A DNA stretch of 64,000 nt from Aselliscus stoliczkanus (GCA_033961575.1 CM066729.1:92631001-92695000), one strand, 5' to 3'. Shown: positions 22,195 through 35,134, numbered from the stretch's first letter. Made by a program: numbers and translations. The notes: generated by a model not told the origin, from the letters alone.

Positions 22195-23996
22195 GTTGAT
22201 AATAGCGATTCTAACAGATGTGAGGTGGTATCTCATTGCGATTTTGATTTGCATTTCCCTAAAAGCTAGTGAAGTTGAGTAGCTTTTCATATATATGTCG
22301 GCCATTTGTATGTCTTCTTGGAAGCAGTGTCTATCCAGGTCATCTGCCCATTTTTTTAAATTGGATTGTTTGGGGGTTTTTTTGTTGTTGTTGAGTTGTG
22401 TGAGTTCTTTATGTATTGTGGATATTACCCCATTATTGGAGGTGTTATTTGCAAATATCTTCTCCAATTTGGTTGGTTGCCATTTTGTTTTGTTGGGGTT
22501 TTTTTGCTGTGCAGAAGTTTTTTAGTTTGATATTTTAGCTTTTATGTTTCTTGCATTTGAGGTCAAATTCATAAAATCCTCTTTGAACCCAAGGTCCATA
22601 AGTTTAGTACCTTTGTTTTCTTCTATGTAGTTTATTGTTTCAGGTTTTATGTTTAGGCAATTGATTTATTTTGAGTTGCTTTTGGTACATGGTGACAGAT
22701 AGCAGTCTAGTTTCATTCTTTTGCATGTGGCTTTCCAATTTTCCCAGCACCATTATTGAAGAGGCTTTCTTCTCTCCATTGTATGTTTTTGGCTCCTTTA
22801 TCAAAAACTAACTGCCTATATAATGTAGGTTTAATTCTGTGTCTCCACTGGGCTGTGTGTCTGTTTTTCTGGCAATACCATGCCATTTTGATTATTGTTG
22901 CGTTGTAGTAGGAATTGAAGTTAGGGAGTGTGACACCTCCAGCCTTGTTCTCTTTTTGTTGGATTGCTTTGGCTATTCAGGGTCTTCGGTGACTCCACAT
23001 AAATCTGATGATTTTTTGTTGTATTTCTTGAAAAACTGCCATGGGTTTTTGATGGGGATTGCAATAAATCTGCATAATGCTATGGGTAATCTGGCCATTT
23101 TAACTATGTTGGTTCTTCCAATCCATGAACATGGAATACCTTTCCATTTCTTTGTGTCTACTTCAGGCACTTTTAATAGTGTCTTATAGTTTTCAATGTA
23201 TAGGTCCTTCACATCCTTTGTTAACTTTATTCCTAGGTTTTTTATTCTTTTTATTGCAATTACAAAAGGAATTATTTTTCTCATTTCTTTTTTCCCAAAT
23301 TACATTGTTATTATGTAGGAATGCAATAGATTTTTGTACATTGAATGTAAATTGGTACAGTCGCTATGGAAAACAGTATAAAGTTTCCTCAAAAAATTAA
23401 GAATAAAATTACCATATGATCCAGCAATTCCTCTTCTGGGTATCCATCCCCCTAAAATCTGAAAACATTAATTTGTAAAGACATATGTACCCCTGTGATC
23501 ACTGCAGCATTATTCACTTTGGCCAAGACATGGAAACAGCCAAATTGTTCATTGATAAATGAATGTATGAAGAAGATGTGGTACATATACGCAATGGAAT
23601 ATTTCTTGGACATAAGCATAGATGAAATACTGTTATTTGCAACAACAGGGATGATCTTGACATTATCATGCTAAGTATTTGTAAATCAGACAGAAAAGGA
23701 CAAGAACCATATGACTTTACTCATATGTGGGATATAAAACTGAAAGCAACAAGGGAACAAGATGAACAAAGAAAGAAACAAATCTCATAGACTCAGACAA
23801 CAGTTTAATGGTACCAGAGGGTAAGGGGGGATGGTAGAAAAGGGAAAGGAGGTTAAATATATGGTGATAGAAGGAGAACTAAGTCTGGTTGGTGAACACA
23901 TAATGCAATATATCAATGATGTATTATAGAATTGTACACTTGGAACCTATATAATTTTACTAACCAGTGTTATCCCAATAAATTTAATAAAGAAAA
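22195..23996 (+). mobile_element. 5'-inverted (twin-primed) L1
   Basis: Two pieces of one bat-type L1 in opposite orientation. 22195 to about 23338 is ORF2 sequence in antisense: minus-strand frames at 22129-22467 and 22973-23284 carry recognisable ORF2 text such as KWADDLDRHCFQEDIQMADI and [19 protein letters not shown]. From about 23339 the element switches to plus ('gaatgtaaattggtacag...') and runs through the ORF2 end and 3' UTR to a tail at 23990-24008. In L1 coordinates the inverted part stops just short of where the plus part starts, with roughly 70 bp missing, as expected for twin priming. I found no convincing target duplication. Confidence 0.85.
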
Positions 23997-24008
23997 AAAG
24001 AAAAAAAA

Positions 24009-24289
24009 TGAAAACCAACAAACAATAAAAAGATGAGCTGAGGACGAAGTGAGAAAAAAATAAATTCCTGATAGACCTGAAAATGGAATCCAAAGAACAT
24101 CAGTAAAACTAACATTCAGAAAGTAAAAGCAAAACAAAACAAAAATTTAGAATATGATCTCATCAAATGAAAGTAATAAAATGTAGAGAATTTGAAAATG
24201 ATTTGTAAGAATAAATAAATGGACAGATATGTAATCTGTATGAATGAAATAAGATCCACCTGGAATTAATTTTTCTGTAGACTGTGAAG
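24009..24289. other. Unrecognised A-rich sequence
   Basis: Nothing recognised beyond A-rich runs next to the L1 tail. Confidence 0.35.
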
Positions 24290-24900
24290 TAGAGATCACT
24301 TAATTTTCCTTTATACATACTCAGTTGTCCCATAATGAGTTATTGAAACAATGTTGCATTTCCTACTATCATGCAGAATCAAACTGGTCATAAATAAAGG
24401 GACAATGTGTTTGAGTTTGTTTATGAGAACTCTGTTATTACTTTTGTTTATTTTCCTATCCTCAGGCAGTGTATCTTAATTCCTATAACTTGTTTATAAA
24501 TTTGGATACCAAGTAGAGTGAATCTTTCCTCTTGCTTTCTTTTTGAAGAGAGTCTTACTACTTATGATCATTAGCACTTCCATGTGGATTTTGCAGTCAG
24601 CTTGTTTAGTTTTACTTTTTTTTTTTTTTTGGATTTTGAGTGAGATTGTATTTTCCCCATATATCAATATGGGGAAAATTTACATGTTTAAAACAATGAT
24701 AAAGGCCGGCTGAGTGGCACGGTGGTTAAGCGCTGGTTTGGGAAGCCAGTGCCCTGGTTCGGTCCCACATATGAGGGCCAGTGACACTGCCCTCAAAAGA
24801 AAAACAAGAAAAAAAAACAATGATAACCTGTTGCATAAGCAAAGCCTATCTCTTCATTTAATTGGTAGCTTTTCTCAATAGTGTTGTTTTAATTTCCTAG
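24290..24900 (-). mobile_element. Old L1 ORF2 fragment, antisense, with SINE inside
   Basis: Plus-strand text follows antisense old L1 ORF2: 'catactcagttgtcccataa', 'gttattgaaacaatgttgc', 'ccatgtggattttgcagtca', 'gcttgtttagttttac', 'ttttgagtgagattgtattt'. It is heavily diverged. The SINE at 24703-24813 interrupts it. Ends are approximate. Confidence 0.55.
24703..24813 (+). mobile_element. Short tRNA-derived SINE with perfect TSD
   Basis: Plus-strand copy: head 'aggccggctgagtggcacgg', B-box region 'ggttcggtccca', 'gagggccagtgacactgccc' and an A-rich tail. It is flanked by a perfect 13-bp duplication aaaacaatgataa (24690-24702 and 24814-24826). A few bases are missing in the anticodon-arm region compared with other copies. 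Confidence 0.93.
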
Positions 24901-25139
24901 ATTATTCCAACTTATTTAATGTTGTTGGAGATACTGTAAATAATATATTATTAAAATATATGCTTTTGTAAATTAATTTTTGCAGATATGTAAAATAATA
25001 ATTTTTAAATAAATAGTATATATATAATCATTAGTTATGTATCTGTTTACTTTTTATTACTTGTTTATTTACAGTTGCTTTCACTAAAATGCTAGTTTTG
25101 TGGGGGATTGTTGATTTATTTATCATTCTACCTCAAGTA
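24901..25139. other. Unrecognised AT-rich sequence
   Basis: Nothing recognised. Confidence 0.35.
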
Positions 25140-25215
25140 ATTTGAAATATCTGGCATAAAACTGATCTTAATAATATTCACTGAATAAACACTTTATTGA
25201 ATTAAATAATAAATG
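25140..25215 (+). mobile_element. Possible MIR/L2-type 3' end
   Basis: 'atctggcataaaactgatct...attcactgaataaacac...ttgaattaaataa' is reminiscent of the ancient 3' end '…cctggcacatagtaggtgct…caataaatatttgttgaatga'. Weak. Confidence 0.4.
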
Positions 25216-27438
25216 TATAAACAAGTAGAGACCATACTTTAAAAAATACATAGTTAGTAAACCTCATGAAAAATTCTAATCAGTTCTCATTGTTTTTTAA
25301 TTTATTTCAGTTTGTTTCCCATTTTAACAACCTTAATTCAGTGTATCAACCATCCTACTACAATTTAAGACATGTGCTTTGCTCCACCTATATACTTTGT
25401 GAAATATCATTTCTTTTCCCTTCAGTTCTCTCTTTTCTACTTCCACCAATTATTGCAAGTTGTGTGTAGAAAAACATAATAATGCTGGTTGATGGAGGAT
25501 GAGGGGTATATAAGGAAGAAGTGAGTAAAGGTTAAGGGAGATAAATAGAATTTACAAATAAACAATTCAATTTCTTCTTTTACCATCTTTTCCCAGAAAC
25601 TGACAAAAAGTGAATATTTTAAGGACTGGTAATGCACACTCCTATGCAGTAGAAGGGCAACTTTGGATTTGCTTATTATACTCATACTGTTAATGCAAAA
25701 AAGAAAAAGAAAAAGGAAACCTCTCAAAATGAAAATACATAAATCAAAAATATCAACAACACATCAAATATATTACACATTAATTATGAGACACACTTCT
25801 TCTCATGATCATCACAGGATAACTCATATATTTTTGACTAATGTTTTTTATTATTATTCTACCAGACTAACCTGCATTTAATTTCGTGTCCAACACAAAG
25901 AAGAAATGAGTTCTGAAAGTCTAAAGTTCTTTGTACCATTTCTAAATTCAGTGTTTCTCATTGGCATGCTTCACCTTTGGTGAATACTGGGGCCAATCGT
26001 AACTCTTTGCCAAGGATTAACAGCCCATTCTCAATGCTTGTCTTAGACTTGAGAGAACATGTATAAGATATTGCTACTCACATCATATGTGTAATTCTTC
26101 TACATTGCACAAACCAAATCTCCTGAAGTCATGGAACTTCCAAATTGTTAGTGGCCACACATTAACTGTTCTTTCAAACATAGTTGATAATATACTTTTG
26201 GTGACTAAAAGACAATCACAACAGCAGGGCAAAAACTATTTTGCAGTTCTGGCTGAGAAGGGAAGAATGACAGGTTACATACCTATCAAATGACATGCCT
26301 CTCTATGAGACTTCCAAGAAAGGTGTTAAATGCACCTGAAAAGACCTGATGCAGTTCAGTTCTTACTGATGAACTCCTTTTTCATCTTTAAAAATATATT
26401 CAACAATACAAAATAATAAAAATTAAAGATAGTTATTGGGAAGTTAGACTTTCCACATGATTAAATTGCTTACCATCTTTATAAAAAGGAAAAATATTCA
26501 AACCGAAAAACACGTAAATTGAAACATAAATTCAGTATTGAGAATGCTATTAGTTTGGGTTGCACATAGGAAGTGAACATTGGAAAACCTGATTTTTTAA
26601 TTTATCAAAGTAGGATAACGATTGAAGGCTTTTTTAGGATACCAAATGAGAAAATTACCCAATCATAAAATCTTAAACTGAATTAACTGTATGTATAGCA
26701 ACTTAAGAAAGAACCACAAACACATAGAAATTTAAACTGCAGACTATTTTTCCTCTCTCAGGTGTGAATAACTTTTCAAGACATATTGTTAACCTCAGAT
26801 GACACCAGTTTAGAAAAACATGAATATAACTAAGATAGTTCCAATTTTTTTCTGTGAATATAAAGAGCATTTGAAGCTTTTGTTTTACCTTCATTACCCC
26901 AATCTTCTTTCACTAATCTCTTCATTCATTAGGCATAGAAATGTACTTATTTCACAACTATGATGAGTACCACATTTATTATGATCTTCCCATATACACA
27001 AAAGTGCAAAAGGTAAATATCATTCTTTTGTGATCTTTAAATTTTATTTAGGGAGATAAAAGATATGGATTAGAAAAAAAATAGGAGAATTGTTTTTAGA
27101 CATTCAATGAAATAAATGCAGGTCAATGAAAATTACATGATTAAATATTTACAGCACTATATTCAAAGCTATGTCACATAGCATACACACAAAATGATGA
27201 TGGTCATGGTACATTAAGGTAGAGAGAAGACAACTTGTAGTTGGATTTGTCTAGGACCTCTGGCCACACCAGTTTCCATCTAGATGCTGGGGAGACTAAT
27301 AGCTTAGCACACCAATGATCAGTTATTGGCATGCCCATGTTGGGAGGAGATTGATAGTCTTCCTGGATTTCTTGACCTCTGAATATTATTTTAGATATAC
27401 ATCAATTCATAGATAAACTTTCTAGATTAAAATAATAA
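25216..27438. other. Unrecognised sequence
   Basis: About 2.2 kb with no gene, RNA gene or repeat recognised. The frames at 25266-25469, 25437-25727 and 26087-26293 have compositions expected of noncoding AT-rich DNA, and none resembles a known family. Confidence 0.45.
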
Positions 27439-27466
27439 AATAATAATAATAATAATAATAATAATA
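27439..27466. repeat. (TAA)n microsatellite
   Basis: About nine TAA/ATA units. Confidence 0.95.
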
Positions 27467-30101
27467 GAAAAATCCATGGAAAGATATGGAGCACATTGAA
27501 AGAATATCAAGTAGTAAGAAAACAGACCACTTGGTTTAAGCCAAAATGGAGTTTTTAAGTTGCTTGTAAGAATGTGGTAAGAAATATTACTACTTATAGT
27601 GATTCAATATAATAAACTAAGATTTTATGTGATTCACAATAATAAATTGGGGAAAATCATTATTAAAATATTTGAAATGGGTCTGACAGTGTTTTGAAAT
27701 AGTTTCTGTGTTTGGAGGTGTTGCAACAAACATTGTATATTTTCCTACTACAAAAAACATGTATAAATGTGCCTGCGAACTGGCTAAACCTTATAAGCAA
27801 ATCCTGTGTTGAGCATGTTATCAAATGAACTACACTGTGTCTCATCATAGACAGAAATTTGAGCCATTAGGGCATGTTTATGACAGCACTTTGGATACCA
27901 TTTTGACTATCTCTCATTCACTTTAGAGCATCATCAAACATATTAATGCTATTGTAACTAAAAAAATATTACAAACTGTGCAAAAATTAGACTGAAAAGT
28001 AAATATTAAAATAAAATGAATTAATTCCTTTTTTAATTAAGAGTAATGTCCCCATAAAGATTTTATACTTTCTGAAAATATATTAGTTGACTGTCTCAAG
28101 ACTGCATGTCCTATCTACTAATAAGAGCATGTTCTTGGTATGACCCACTCACTGTCTTCAACATCTTTAACGTTTTCTGACATATGCAAGTACAAGCTCA
28201 TATACAATTGAAATACAGCCATGAAAGTGTTCCTTGGAAGTCCTTACTCTGTTTTACAAGACCAAGCATGTAGTTATGGTTAAAAGAAGACTGATATGCT
28301 AACATCTTCATCTCTACTCTTCTTATTCACACTAGCCACTAAATGTTGAACTTTTTGAATGAACTCTAGGGAAATGTTTACAAATTTTGTTGATTTTTGA
28401 CTCCGTAGATCTCTTGAGAGGAAATGGGAATTTCTTTTAAGCTTTGTTGATTATGTCTCCTTGGATATTAATATGATAATGAATTTTTGTAAAACGTTGC
28501 AAGAATTGATACTGTTACATTATTATGGAGTACTTTAAAAACTACTAACATATGTGAAAATCAATAAGTTTATGTCCCTAAATAATGAGAAAATATGTAA
28601 AGGGCCTTTAAGAAACAGTAATTCAAATCTGGAATATAAAGCATTTTTAAATTTTAAAACCATATACATGTATAATTAACAGATAAAAATATTATCCTTT
28701 GTGGAAAAATCAGTTAAAATTTATTTTGGATTTTCATTACCACCATTGAGCAGAATACTTTAGATATAGATAGGTTATAATCTTCTACTTTGCATGAAGG
28801 CTATTATAAATAAAAAAATTCAATGCAAAATATAGTTTTCTGCTGATCATTTACTCAAAGTATGACCTGTACTTCAAGAAAATTTTGAAAAGTGTAACTT
28901 TTAAAAATGTCTATGGCATTCAGATTTTATGTGTCCTCATTTTATTTTAATTGCTGACTTTATATTCACACATCAAAATGGTATCTCATGTAAGCAATGT
29001 CACACTTTTGAACCAAATTACTGATACTATTTTTCCAATTAAGCATATATCCAGAGATGTGGTTGCAAGCTTCAGTACCTAAAAAAGGTTTATGATTGTA
29101 AAGGGATAAAATAATATGACCACTGCATACAAATATAGTTTATATTATTAGAAACCAATTGGGATGATTTGTATGTCAAAACATCTGGGTAAAACAGTTC
29201 AACGTTCAAGTACTAATTAATAGTGTGGGAAACAGGGCAGTCACGTCCTGTGTTGCTTTATAGGATGAATCGTTGTTCCACATTGAATCTTTGCAATGCA
29301 GTGTGAAAGATGCTGACACAATCAATAATTCCCTCTTGAAAAAAAAGTTCAAAGATTCAATGTGAATAACATTATCCTATTTTCTCAAAAGCCCTCTCCT
29401 GCATAGAGTAATATGGCTTCAGACAAGGATTCCAACTGAGTTGTGGCATAAAAAAAGATTACAAGGATTCAGTAGATCAGCAGGAAGCACAAGAAGAAAG
29501 CATCCTCTCTTGCAACTAGCTTGATTAAACCTAATGATCTAAGAGAAAATTAAGATAACTAACTTATTATCAATATTTCCCCTGAGACATCGTTTTCCTA
29601 TTTGGTCAAAGTGAATAAATATCTGCTACATTTTCTGAAAGGGCTCTGTTCTAATTTTTTCTTAGAATTAAGAATCTTTATTCTTGATTGGCCCCTAAAG
29701 CATCAATCATGTAAACAAGAATTATTTCCACCTATGCTATTGGTAGAAAGTCTCTGTGACTATGTTCCCAATTTCCCCTATCGCCCAAGTTTGATAAAAC
29801 CAAAGAGAGCTATCTTTTGTTTCTCATTTTCTTAAAAATGTCTGTTAATATAACTTTTAGGTTTGTTTTTTTCAATAAGAAAACATTTCTTTCTGATTAA
29901 TGTTTAATAAAATTAAATGTTATTTTATATGATAATTGTTAAGATCAAATAAGTCCACATACTTTAATCCTTGTTTCATTTGAAAAGAAATAGGTGGTTA
30001 TGTGTAAACAGAAAAAAAATAATTTACTTATTAGATAATATTTACACATTAACATTTTGCATGTATAATCATCTATGTAGTTTTTATAATTCTACCTCTT
30101 A
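27467..30101. other. Unrecognised sequence
   Basis: Long AT-rich stretch with no recognised repeat. It contains a 15-bp perfect inverted repeat (29279-29293 and 29350-29364), described among the findings. Confidence 0.45.
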
Positions 30102-30317
30102 ATGGTATTGCTCTTTTCCTTTATATGTTACTATATATTTGAAAAGAAATTGGACACAGTTATAGCAGTTGACTGTGAGCCAAAAGATTTTGGCAGCATC
30201 TACAATCATACTGATAACCCCATTAACTGAGCCATTGCTTTTGATCATTATGAAGATATTACCATGAAAATCCAGCCAACACTTGAAATAGGAGATGATT
30301 CACAGCATCCAGAATAA
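30102..30317 (+). other. Exon-like open stretch of unknown origin, one in-frame stop
   Basis: An ATG at 30102 opens a frame of 42 codons to TGA at 30228-30230. The same frame then continues open for 28 more codons to a double stop at 30315-30320. The N-terminal residues are hydrophobic (MVLLFSFICYYIF). The rest is mixed and acidic, including LDTVIAVDCEPKDFGSIYNH before the stop and AFDHYEDITMKIQPTLEIGD after it. The amino-acid mix looks more protein-like than other frames in this desert. I recognise no family, see no clear splice sites, and it could be chance, a decayed exon or a pseudogene fragment. Confidence 0.2.
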
Positions 30318-30320
30318 TAA

Positions 30321-32269
30321 GGAAACTAAATTCTCATCACTGGAAGTGAACCAATTATATTTCACTATAAATAACAACTTTTAGAGCAACACCTGGTAGA
30401 AATATGGATATTATACAACCTTTCTTTTCAAGACAGTCTTTTCCATTATTTCAAAAGAATTGATTTTTCCCACTTGGTTGTCAGACCAAATGGTGCTTAG
30501 TTGATATCTAGTGCAACTTGTAAATAAATTGAATTTGCTAAACTCTAGAATGCTAAAATGAATTGATACCATCTTAGATTAATGCACGTGGACTAGCAAA
30601 CATGGAAGTTTATTTTAAGCTACTCCATCATCAAACTTACATACCTACATCTCCTGCTTATGAACATATCTATATCTCATTTTGAAATTATAGTCAGAGG
30701 TGCTGTGGTATGTATTCATATAGATTTCCAAAGTAGTCAACTTCTATTTATACATAGTTGATTTCTCTTAAAACCGTAAGTTAATTCATTGTCTTAAACA
30801 AAGCAAACAACAGATAATGCTGCCCAAGAGCTCCTAAAAGAGTTCAAATTTCAGGTAATTACAGCATTGATGAAGTATACTTATGTTATTTTACTGGGAC
30901 CTGTAACATTTAAGACAGTATATTTTTAAAAGAAAAGATGACTGATTACTGTTTATGTTCCTTTAATGTGGGCATCATTATGCTTGACATAAACACACAA
31001 CATATTAATGATGTTTGTATATTCAAAGCAATCATAAAATATTTGGAAAATTCACATTACAAAAATTAGAATAAATAATATAATTATGACATAAATAAAT
31101 GTGTATATGCAGTTAGTATAAAAGGTGAGTTTAAATGGTAGGAGTTATTGTGAATTGATTTTTGATCTTTGCTATCGTCAAATTTCATCTTTTGTGATTT
31201 CTATGACAAATTTGTTTTTTCTCTATTTTGACTTTTTTTAAAGAAAATCTTGTGTTAAGGGGTTACTTTCAATAAATCACAGAAAGAGAGATGCTCTGGG
31301 TGGTGTGAAACCCCATCTTCTTTTCTGTCTCTATCTTAATTTTCATGGAACAATGTAAATACACTTAAATCAATATAGTATGGTTACATATTAAATCATT
31401 TTATTCAAATTTGCATATTGAGCTTGAGCTGTAATTGGAAATTGAAATAATTTTGCGTTACCAACAGTTCATCAGTTTTGATAAATGAAAAATATTTGTG
31501 GGGTGAGTGCAAAGGACATTCAAACACCTCAGAAAGCTCATTATAAGGACTGTTGAAAATCAGAACTCAAACAAATCACTCATTTGCTAATTTAGGGAAC
31601 ATATATGTGGTGTGTCAAACCTTTTCCTGATCTGACAATACAAAAATAATAATGTATATATCATACCTCCAGAACTTCATAATCTGCAGAACACCTCACA
31701 GCCCTCCCAGGAACATAAATCTGTCCCTCATCTTGACCAGCCTGCAGACACATCTTTACAACACAGAAGTAAATCACTATACAGAAATTTGCTTTCCTAA
31801 CAGACACAGTGTTTCATGAATATATATGTATATAACATTCAAAGAAAGATAGAGATGCCCCATGCTTTAGATAGTTTTGTAAATTGCACTAGCAAGAAAC
31901 AACTATCTTTCCAAATATAGGGCATGGAATATCCAAAATATTATGTTTTGGGGAAATAAGCTGGATCTAAAACAGATTTCAGAAATCTAAAAAAATAAAT
32001 ATTATACCTATTAAATTAAGCTTTGGGTTTTCTTCAAGAGGCAACCAGAAATAACTATGTGCCAGATATTTCCTGTAAGTGCAAACAAAGAATGCAAATG
32101 CGAACCAGATGATGTTTTCAATTAATAGCTATATTCTTATCTATGTGGATTAACATCTTCAAAATATGCAATGATGCCTCTGAAATTTGACAGAGACAAG
32201 GAAATCTAACACAATTTTATATAGTAGCTTTATATTAGTATAAATATAGATATACATTTATAATATCCA
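30321..32269. other. Unrecognised sequence
   Basis: No gene or repeat recognised. A slightly C-richer piece at about 31665-31790 has no diagnostic features. Confidence 0.45.
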
Positions 32270-32455
32270 TATTTCAATGATGTAAAGTACAGCAAAGGGC
32301 TGTATAGACAATAGTATTGTAATAACTACAAATTGTGTCAGATGGGTATTAGACTTATAAGGATTATCACTTTGTAAGTTACATAAATATCTAGTTACTA
32401 ACTTGTACACCTGAAACTAACATAATATTGTATGTCAACTATAATTAAAAAATAA
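32270..32455 (+). mobile_element. L1 3' UTR end fragment
   Basis: 'gtaaagtacagcaaagggct', 'gtaataactacaaattgtgt', 'cagatgggtattagactta', 'acttgtacacctgaaact', 'gtatgtcaactataattaa' match the L1 3' UTR module also seen at 47.7-48.2 and 49.7-50.3 kb. It is about 185 bp, with an A-rich end. Confidence 0.75.
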
Positions 32456-34076
32456 AACAATATATATGTATTTCTATTAATATGATATACTGTTATAACT
32501 ACAACATAATTATAAAATTAGTTTTAAAAATATGACTATATTCATATTCCTAATTTATCTCATATTTGTTTTTGTAACATTAGTGGCTGTATTAATATAT
32601 GTGGAAAAACTGCAAGATGACTTTGACATCTTGGTGTTTTTATTTTGTTTTGCTTTTTTTAGTTCCTCTTAGAAAAATGGAAATAAATCCTCATCTCCAT
32701 TGCTTTACAATTTAACACTTAAAAGTAATTTTATAATAACTTCTGAGAATATTCCCAGGAGTGGGTGAATTCTTGCAATATCAAGAGAAGCAGCAACAGC
32801 AAGAAGAACAAACATTATACTTTCATGAGATACCTAACAAGGTGAACCAAAAAACAGCTCTGTAAATGTGCACAGATTTACAACAGTAAATAACATTAAT
32901 AGCTTCATGACCTCAAAAAATGTATTCCAGCTTTTCTTTTAGATTTAGGAAGAAAAAAAACATAAAGAAAAGTTATGAAAACTTTGAACACTCTTGGAAA
33001 ATTTAAATGAAAATACGTTTTTAATTCTAGCATGCAGGATGAATAACTTACAGTCTTCTAAATTTCTCCACTAAATATTTTGCCTATCACTATTCTGAAA
33101 TTTAATATGATTTATTTTATTTAAATAATCAATGTGCTCTAGTAACAGAGGATGTTTAATAAATGATAATATACAAGGACAAAGCTATCATGAATATAAT
33201 ATTATGTTTTGGACAGCCAAAAAAGAGCATTTGAAATTTACTTCTTGAGAGTAACCAGAAGGGGTCTCCAGGAGTGAAAAACAAGTTTAGCAAGTAAAGT
33301 GAGAGAAGTTCTAAAAATGAAACTGAGGCTATAAATTTTTGAATGATTCTATTATAGGAAGAACACAATATGAATGCAAAAGAACCTGCTATTTGAAAGA
33401 ATATTAAGAAATAAAATTTAAAAAGCCATGTATTGCCAGAAATCAAAGCTGAAGAGACAACTAATAACATTGAAAGGATGTAAGTGACTAATAAGTAATG
33501 GAAAAAGACTCAAGTAGGAAAATCAAATTATTGAATAAATTAGAACAATAAAAATATCAAGAAAAAATAGGCTGACTGTTCATTATAAGTAGTGTGATGC
33601 TGACAGGGGAAAATGGTGGAAGGATATGACTCAGCTCTTATTTTGCTTGTTAATTTTTCCTGTTTAAGAATTGTATTCACCCTGATAAAAACTTGAAGCA
33701 GTATTGCTGTGTGGAAATCAATCTATATTAAGTTGATAGGTTATAAAATGAATCAAAATTATAGTGTACTTATTTGTCTCAACAAATTACACCCTGGTAT
33801 GCTTAGTTGGATGTATAGAATCGGCAAATTGTTATTACAAATACTGTAAGAATTCCCAGGTCAACAAAATTGATAACAAATATTGAAGATGAGCAAATGT
33901 TCCAATATTCACCAGGTAGTAAAGTGAATTTCACAAAATATTGATTGGAAAACAATACCCATTTTGGGCAAGATTATCACATGGATTAATAGAATGAAAT
34001 GAGGACAACTATAAGAAAAAAATCAGTGATTTGTAAACCAGTGTAGGTTCAATATGATCCAACTCTTGCACAACTA
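32456..34076. other. Unrecognised sequence
   Basis: No gene or repeat recognised. The 104-residue minus frame at 33156-33470 is leucine/phenylalanine-rich, as AT-rich noncoding frames tend to be. Confidence 0.45.
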
Positions 34077-34630
34077 TATTAGTTTTCTATTGCTATTATA
34101 ATAAATTACCACAAATTTAGTGGTTTAAAACAGCATATTTATTATATTACAATTCCCTAGGTCAGAAGTCTGATACGAATCGCACAATACTAAACCCAAG
34201 GTGTTGGCAGGATGAATTTCTTTTTGGAGACTCTGGAAGAGGATGCACTCCTGCTCGTTTTGTTTGTTGGCGGTTGTCGAAATTGTCCCAGTTTTCTTGT
34301 TGGTTGTAATAAGTTGAGTGTCGTTCCCAGCCAGCTGGGCTTCCACATTTCTTGGCTTGTGGCCCCTTTCCTTTACCTTCAAAGTCAGCAAAAGTGTGTT
34401 AAGAATTTATCGCATTGCATCTCTATGAATTAGTCTTATTCTCTCTTCAACTTTGAAGGACTCTCGTAATTTATGTCCACCTGGAATGTTCAACATAATC
34501 ACCTCATCTCAAGATACTTAACCTTGATCACAGTTGCGAACTCCTTTTATCCATGTAAATTATTGTATTGACAAGGGTTTAGGGATGAGTGGATGGATAT
34601 ACTTGGGGAACATTATCATGCCAACTACAA
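34077..34630 (-). mobile_element. MaLR LTR, antisense
   Basis: Plus-strand text is the reversed MaLR-type LTR: 'ttagttttctattgctatta', 'taccacaaatttagtggttt', 'aaggtgttggcaggatga', 'cttggcttgtggcccctttc', 'catcatgccaac'-type end at about 34629. It is the 3' LTR of a minus-oriented fossil whose internal sequence follows on the right. The overlapping frames at 34125-34433 are not coding. Confidence 0.75.
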
Positions 34631-34980
34631 TCTGCCCTCTGGTGCCCAGAGAATTTTATCTGTCCAACACACACAAAATGTATGCATGCCATCCCAATAT
34701 CCTCCCAAATCTCATCCATTATAGCATCAATTCAATGTCCAAAATCTCATTTAAATTTTATTATTTTGAAAATCTCAAGTCTCATCATCTGAATCACCTA
34801 AATTCAGTATGGGTGAAGGTCTGAATAGAATCCATTCCATAACAAAATTTCTCTCCATTCGTGGACCCATAATTTTGAAATACAATCATGAGTCAGACAT
34901 AGTATAACATTTATAGAAATTCTTGCTGAAAAAGTGAAAAATAGAAGGTAAAATAGAGTCCCAAACGATTTTCAAATCCA
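34631..34980 (-). mobile_element. MaLR internal-region remnant, antisense
   Basis: Immediately right of the LTR lies 'atctgccctctggtgccca', which on minus is a purine-rich tract where a polypurine tract should sit. Text resembling the 3' internal part of MaLR follows ('tcatccattatagcatcaat', 'tgtccaaaatctcatttaa', 'cagtatgggtgaaggtctga'). Cut off near 34980, with no 5' LTR seen. No reading frame survives. Confidence 0.6.
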
Positions 34981-35006
34981 ACTGAGCCAACTCTATTAGG
35001 TTTTTT

Positions 35007-35121
35007 GTTTGTTTGTTTGTTTGTTTTTGAGGGCAGTGTCACTGGCCCTCATATGTGGGACCAAACCGGGGCCGCTGGCTTCTGAAGCCAGTGCTTAACC
35101 ACCACGCTACTCAGCCGGCCC
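35007..35121 (-). mobile_element. Short tRNA-derived SINE
   Basis: Antisense SINE with a (GTTT)n tail on plus, 'gagggcagtgtcactggccc', palindromic arm, and the cagccggccc head ending at 35121. Imperfect duplication attaggttttt (about 34995-35005) and attcggttttt (35123-35133). Confidence 0.9.
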
Positions 35122-35134
35122 AATTCGGTTTTTA

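Noticed and set aside
31665..31790. Slightly GC-richer segment considered as an exon
   Set aside because: No open frame, splice-site pair or similarity that I can recognise.
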